DNA of 6,273 nt from Halococcaceae archaeon (GTDB lineage: Archaea; Halobacteriota; Halobacteria; Halobacteriales; Halalkalicoccaceae): the NCBI GenBank assembly GCA_007128515.1, contig SKXI01000048.1:1-6273 (forward strand), written 5' to 3'. Shown in pieces: positions 5,642 through 6,273 of this stretch. Position 1 is the stretch's first letter. Each line of letters begins with the position of its first letter. Made by a program: the position numbers and the translations under genes. The notes beneath the pieces are model-generated. The model saw only the letters and a program-made list of their open reading frames with translations. It did no database searches and was not told the origin of the DNA.

Positions 5642-6273
5642 TCATATCGTCGTGACTGCGATGAGGATGCCACCGGCAGTGCCGGCGACGACGCCGACAG
5701 CCCTGGCCAGCTGTGGGCCCCACGACACCGTTCGTTCGAGCGAGAGCACCACCGCGATGATCGCCATCCAGAGGATGTTCATCGAGCCGACGACGACCAT
5801 GAACGCGAACAATGCCCAACAGCAGCCGACACAGAAGAGACTGAAACGCACACCCATCCTCGCGGCGCCGCGAATCCCGGGGCGGTGATAGGTCATCAGA
5901 AATCCGAACGGCGACCGGCACTTGTCCAGACACTGGTACTTGTACGGTGACAGTTGGTATCCCCCGAGCAGTATCAACGTGCCCCCGAACAGGAGGAACT
6001 GATGATCGCTGGCGAGTCCAGCGATTGGAGCCAGGGCATTGACGATGAGGGGAACCAGACCGGTCAGCGTCCAGACGAGCGTATACATACCGAGTAGCGC
6101 GCTCAGGTGTGCAGCTTTCGTGGGGGCCGAGAGCTCCCCGAGGGTCTGGTTGTACAGCCGGAACAAGGGCACTGTCGAGGGATACATCATGGCGATCATC
6201 ATCACTCCCCACATGACCAGATAGAGCCCGACTCCGACGGCGCCCTGCCCAATCGCCATTGCCTCCGGGACAC
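5642..6273 (-). CDS. DUF2182 family integral membrane protein (predicted metal-binding), probably 5' partial
   Basis: The protein is multi-pass and matches DUF2182 across its length. Numbered from the ATG at 6259, it shows a first helix with VMWGVMMIAMMYPS (15-28), GGYQLSPYKYQCLDKCRSPFG (99-119), the CVGCCW motif (143-148) and GSMNILWM (158-165), ending with a glycine/alanine-rich helix. Conserved cysteines 110, 114, 143, 146 and 147 plus the methionine-rich helix are why the family is described as predicted metal-binding; the function is not established as far as I know. The frame stays open upstream of 6259 to the window edge, and full-length members usually carry another helix before this one, so the true start is probably outside the window. 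GGAGG lies only 2 bases before the 6259 ATG, too close for a good ribosome site. The stop is the TGA at 5642-5644. The gene converges on the hydrolase. In other genomes DUF2182 genes often sit beside a DUF1326 gene, which could lie to the right. Confidence 0.9.
   Translation of the reverse strand, partial: VPEAMAIGQGAVGVGLYLVMWGVMMIAMMYPSTVPLFRLYNQTLGELSAPTKAAHLSALLGMYTLVWTLTGLVPLIVNALAPIAGLASDHQFLLFGGTLILLGGYQLSPYKYQCLDKCRSPFGFLMTYHRPGIRGAARMGVRFSLFCVGCCWALFAFMVVVGSMNILWMAIIAVVLSLERTVSWGPQLARAVGVVAGTAGGILIAVTTI

Noticed and set aside
5571..6212. Alternative - strand frame of about 213 codons over the DUF2182 gene
   Set aside because: The translation is an Arg/His/Pro-rich shadow. The 5642-6273 frame matches DUF2182 motif by motif.

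Overview
The window looks like chromosomal DNA from a halophilic archaeon (class Halobacteria). The evidence is GC-rich coding DNA with strongly GC-biased third codon positions, Asp/Glu-rich soluble proteins, a histidine-kinase H-box of the haloarchaeal type (RHNLRND), N-terminal seven-helix sensor regions of the HisKA_7TM kind, and an archaeal Shine-Dalgarno motif (AGGTGAT). No RNA gene, CRISPR array, intact insertion sequence or origin was seen.

Layout from left to right: (1) the C-terminal half of an SDR-type NAD-dependent epimerase/dehydrogenase on the + strand (1-444, cut at the left edge). (2) A convergent spacer (445-830) with a strong 12-bp hairpin and a stretch that looks like weak or eroded coding sequence. 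(3) A two-gene operon on the - strand, read from 4135 down to 831. It encodes two membrane sensors of similar size and architecture (seven helices, PAS domain, kinase-like C-terminus) joined by a 4-bp ATGA stop/start overlap. (4) A divergent intergenic region of about 500 bp (4136-4634). (5) An alpha/beta hydrolase on the + strand (4635-5426). (6) A short convergent spacer (5427-5641). (7) A DUF2182 multi-pass membrane protein on the - strand (5642-6273), probably cut at its N-terminus by the right edge.

The most notable content is the sensor pair. The downstream gene (831-2489) has every motif of an active histidine kinase. The upstream gene (2486-4135) keeps the membrane region, the PAS domain and the overall length, but it has lost the phosphoacceptor histidine (a glutamate sits at the aligned position) and also the N, D and G motifs needed to bind ATP. 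It reads as an intact pseudokinase made in coupled fashion with an active kinase. This suggests a heteromeric or allosterically controlled sensor. No response regulator is encoded in the window. The other genes share no evident pathway with this pair.
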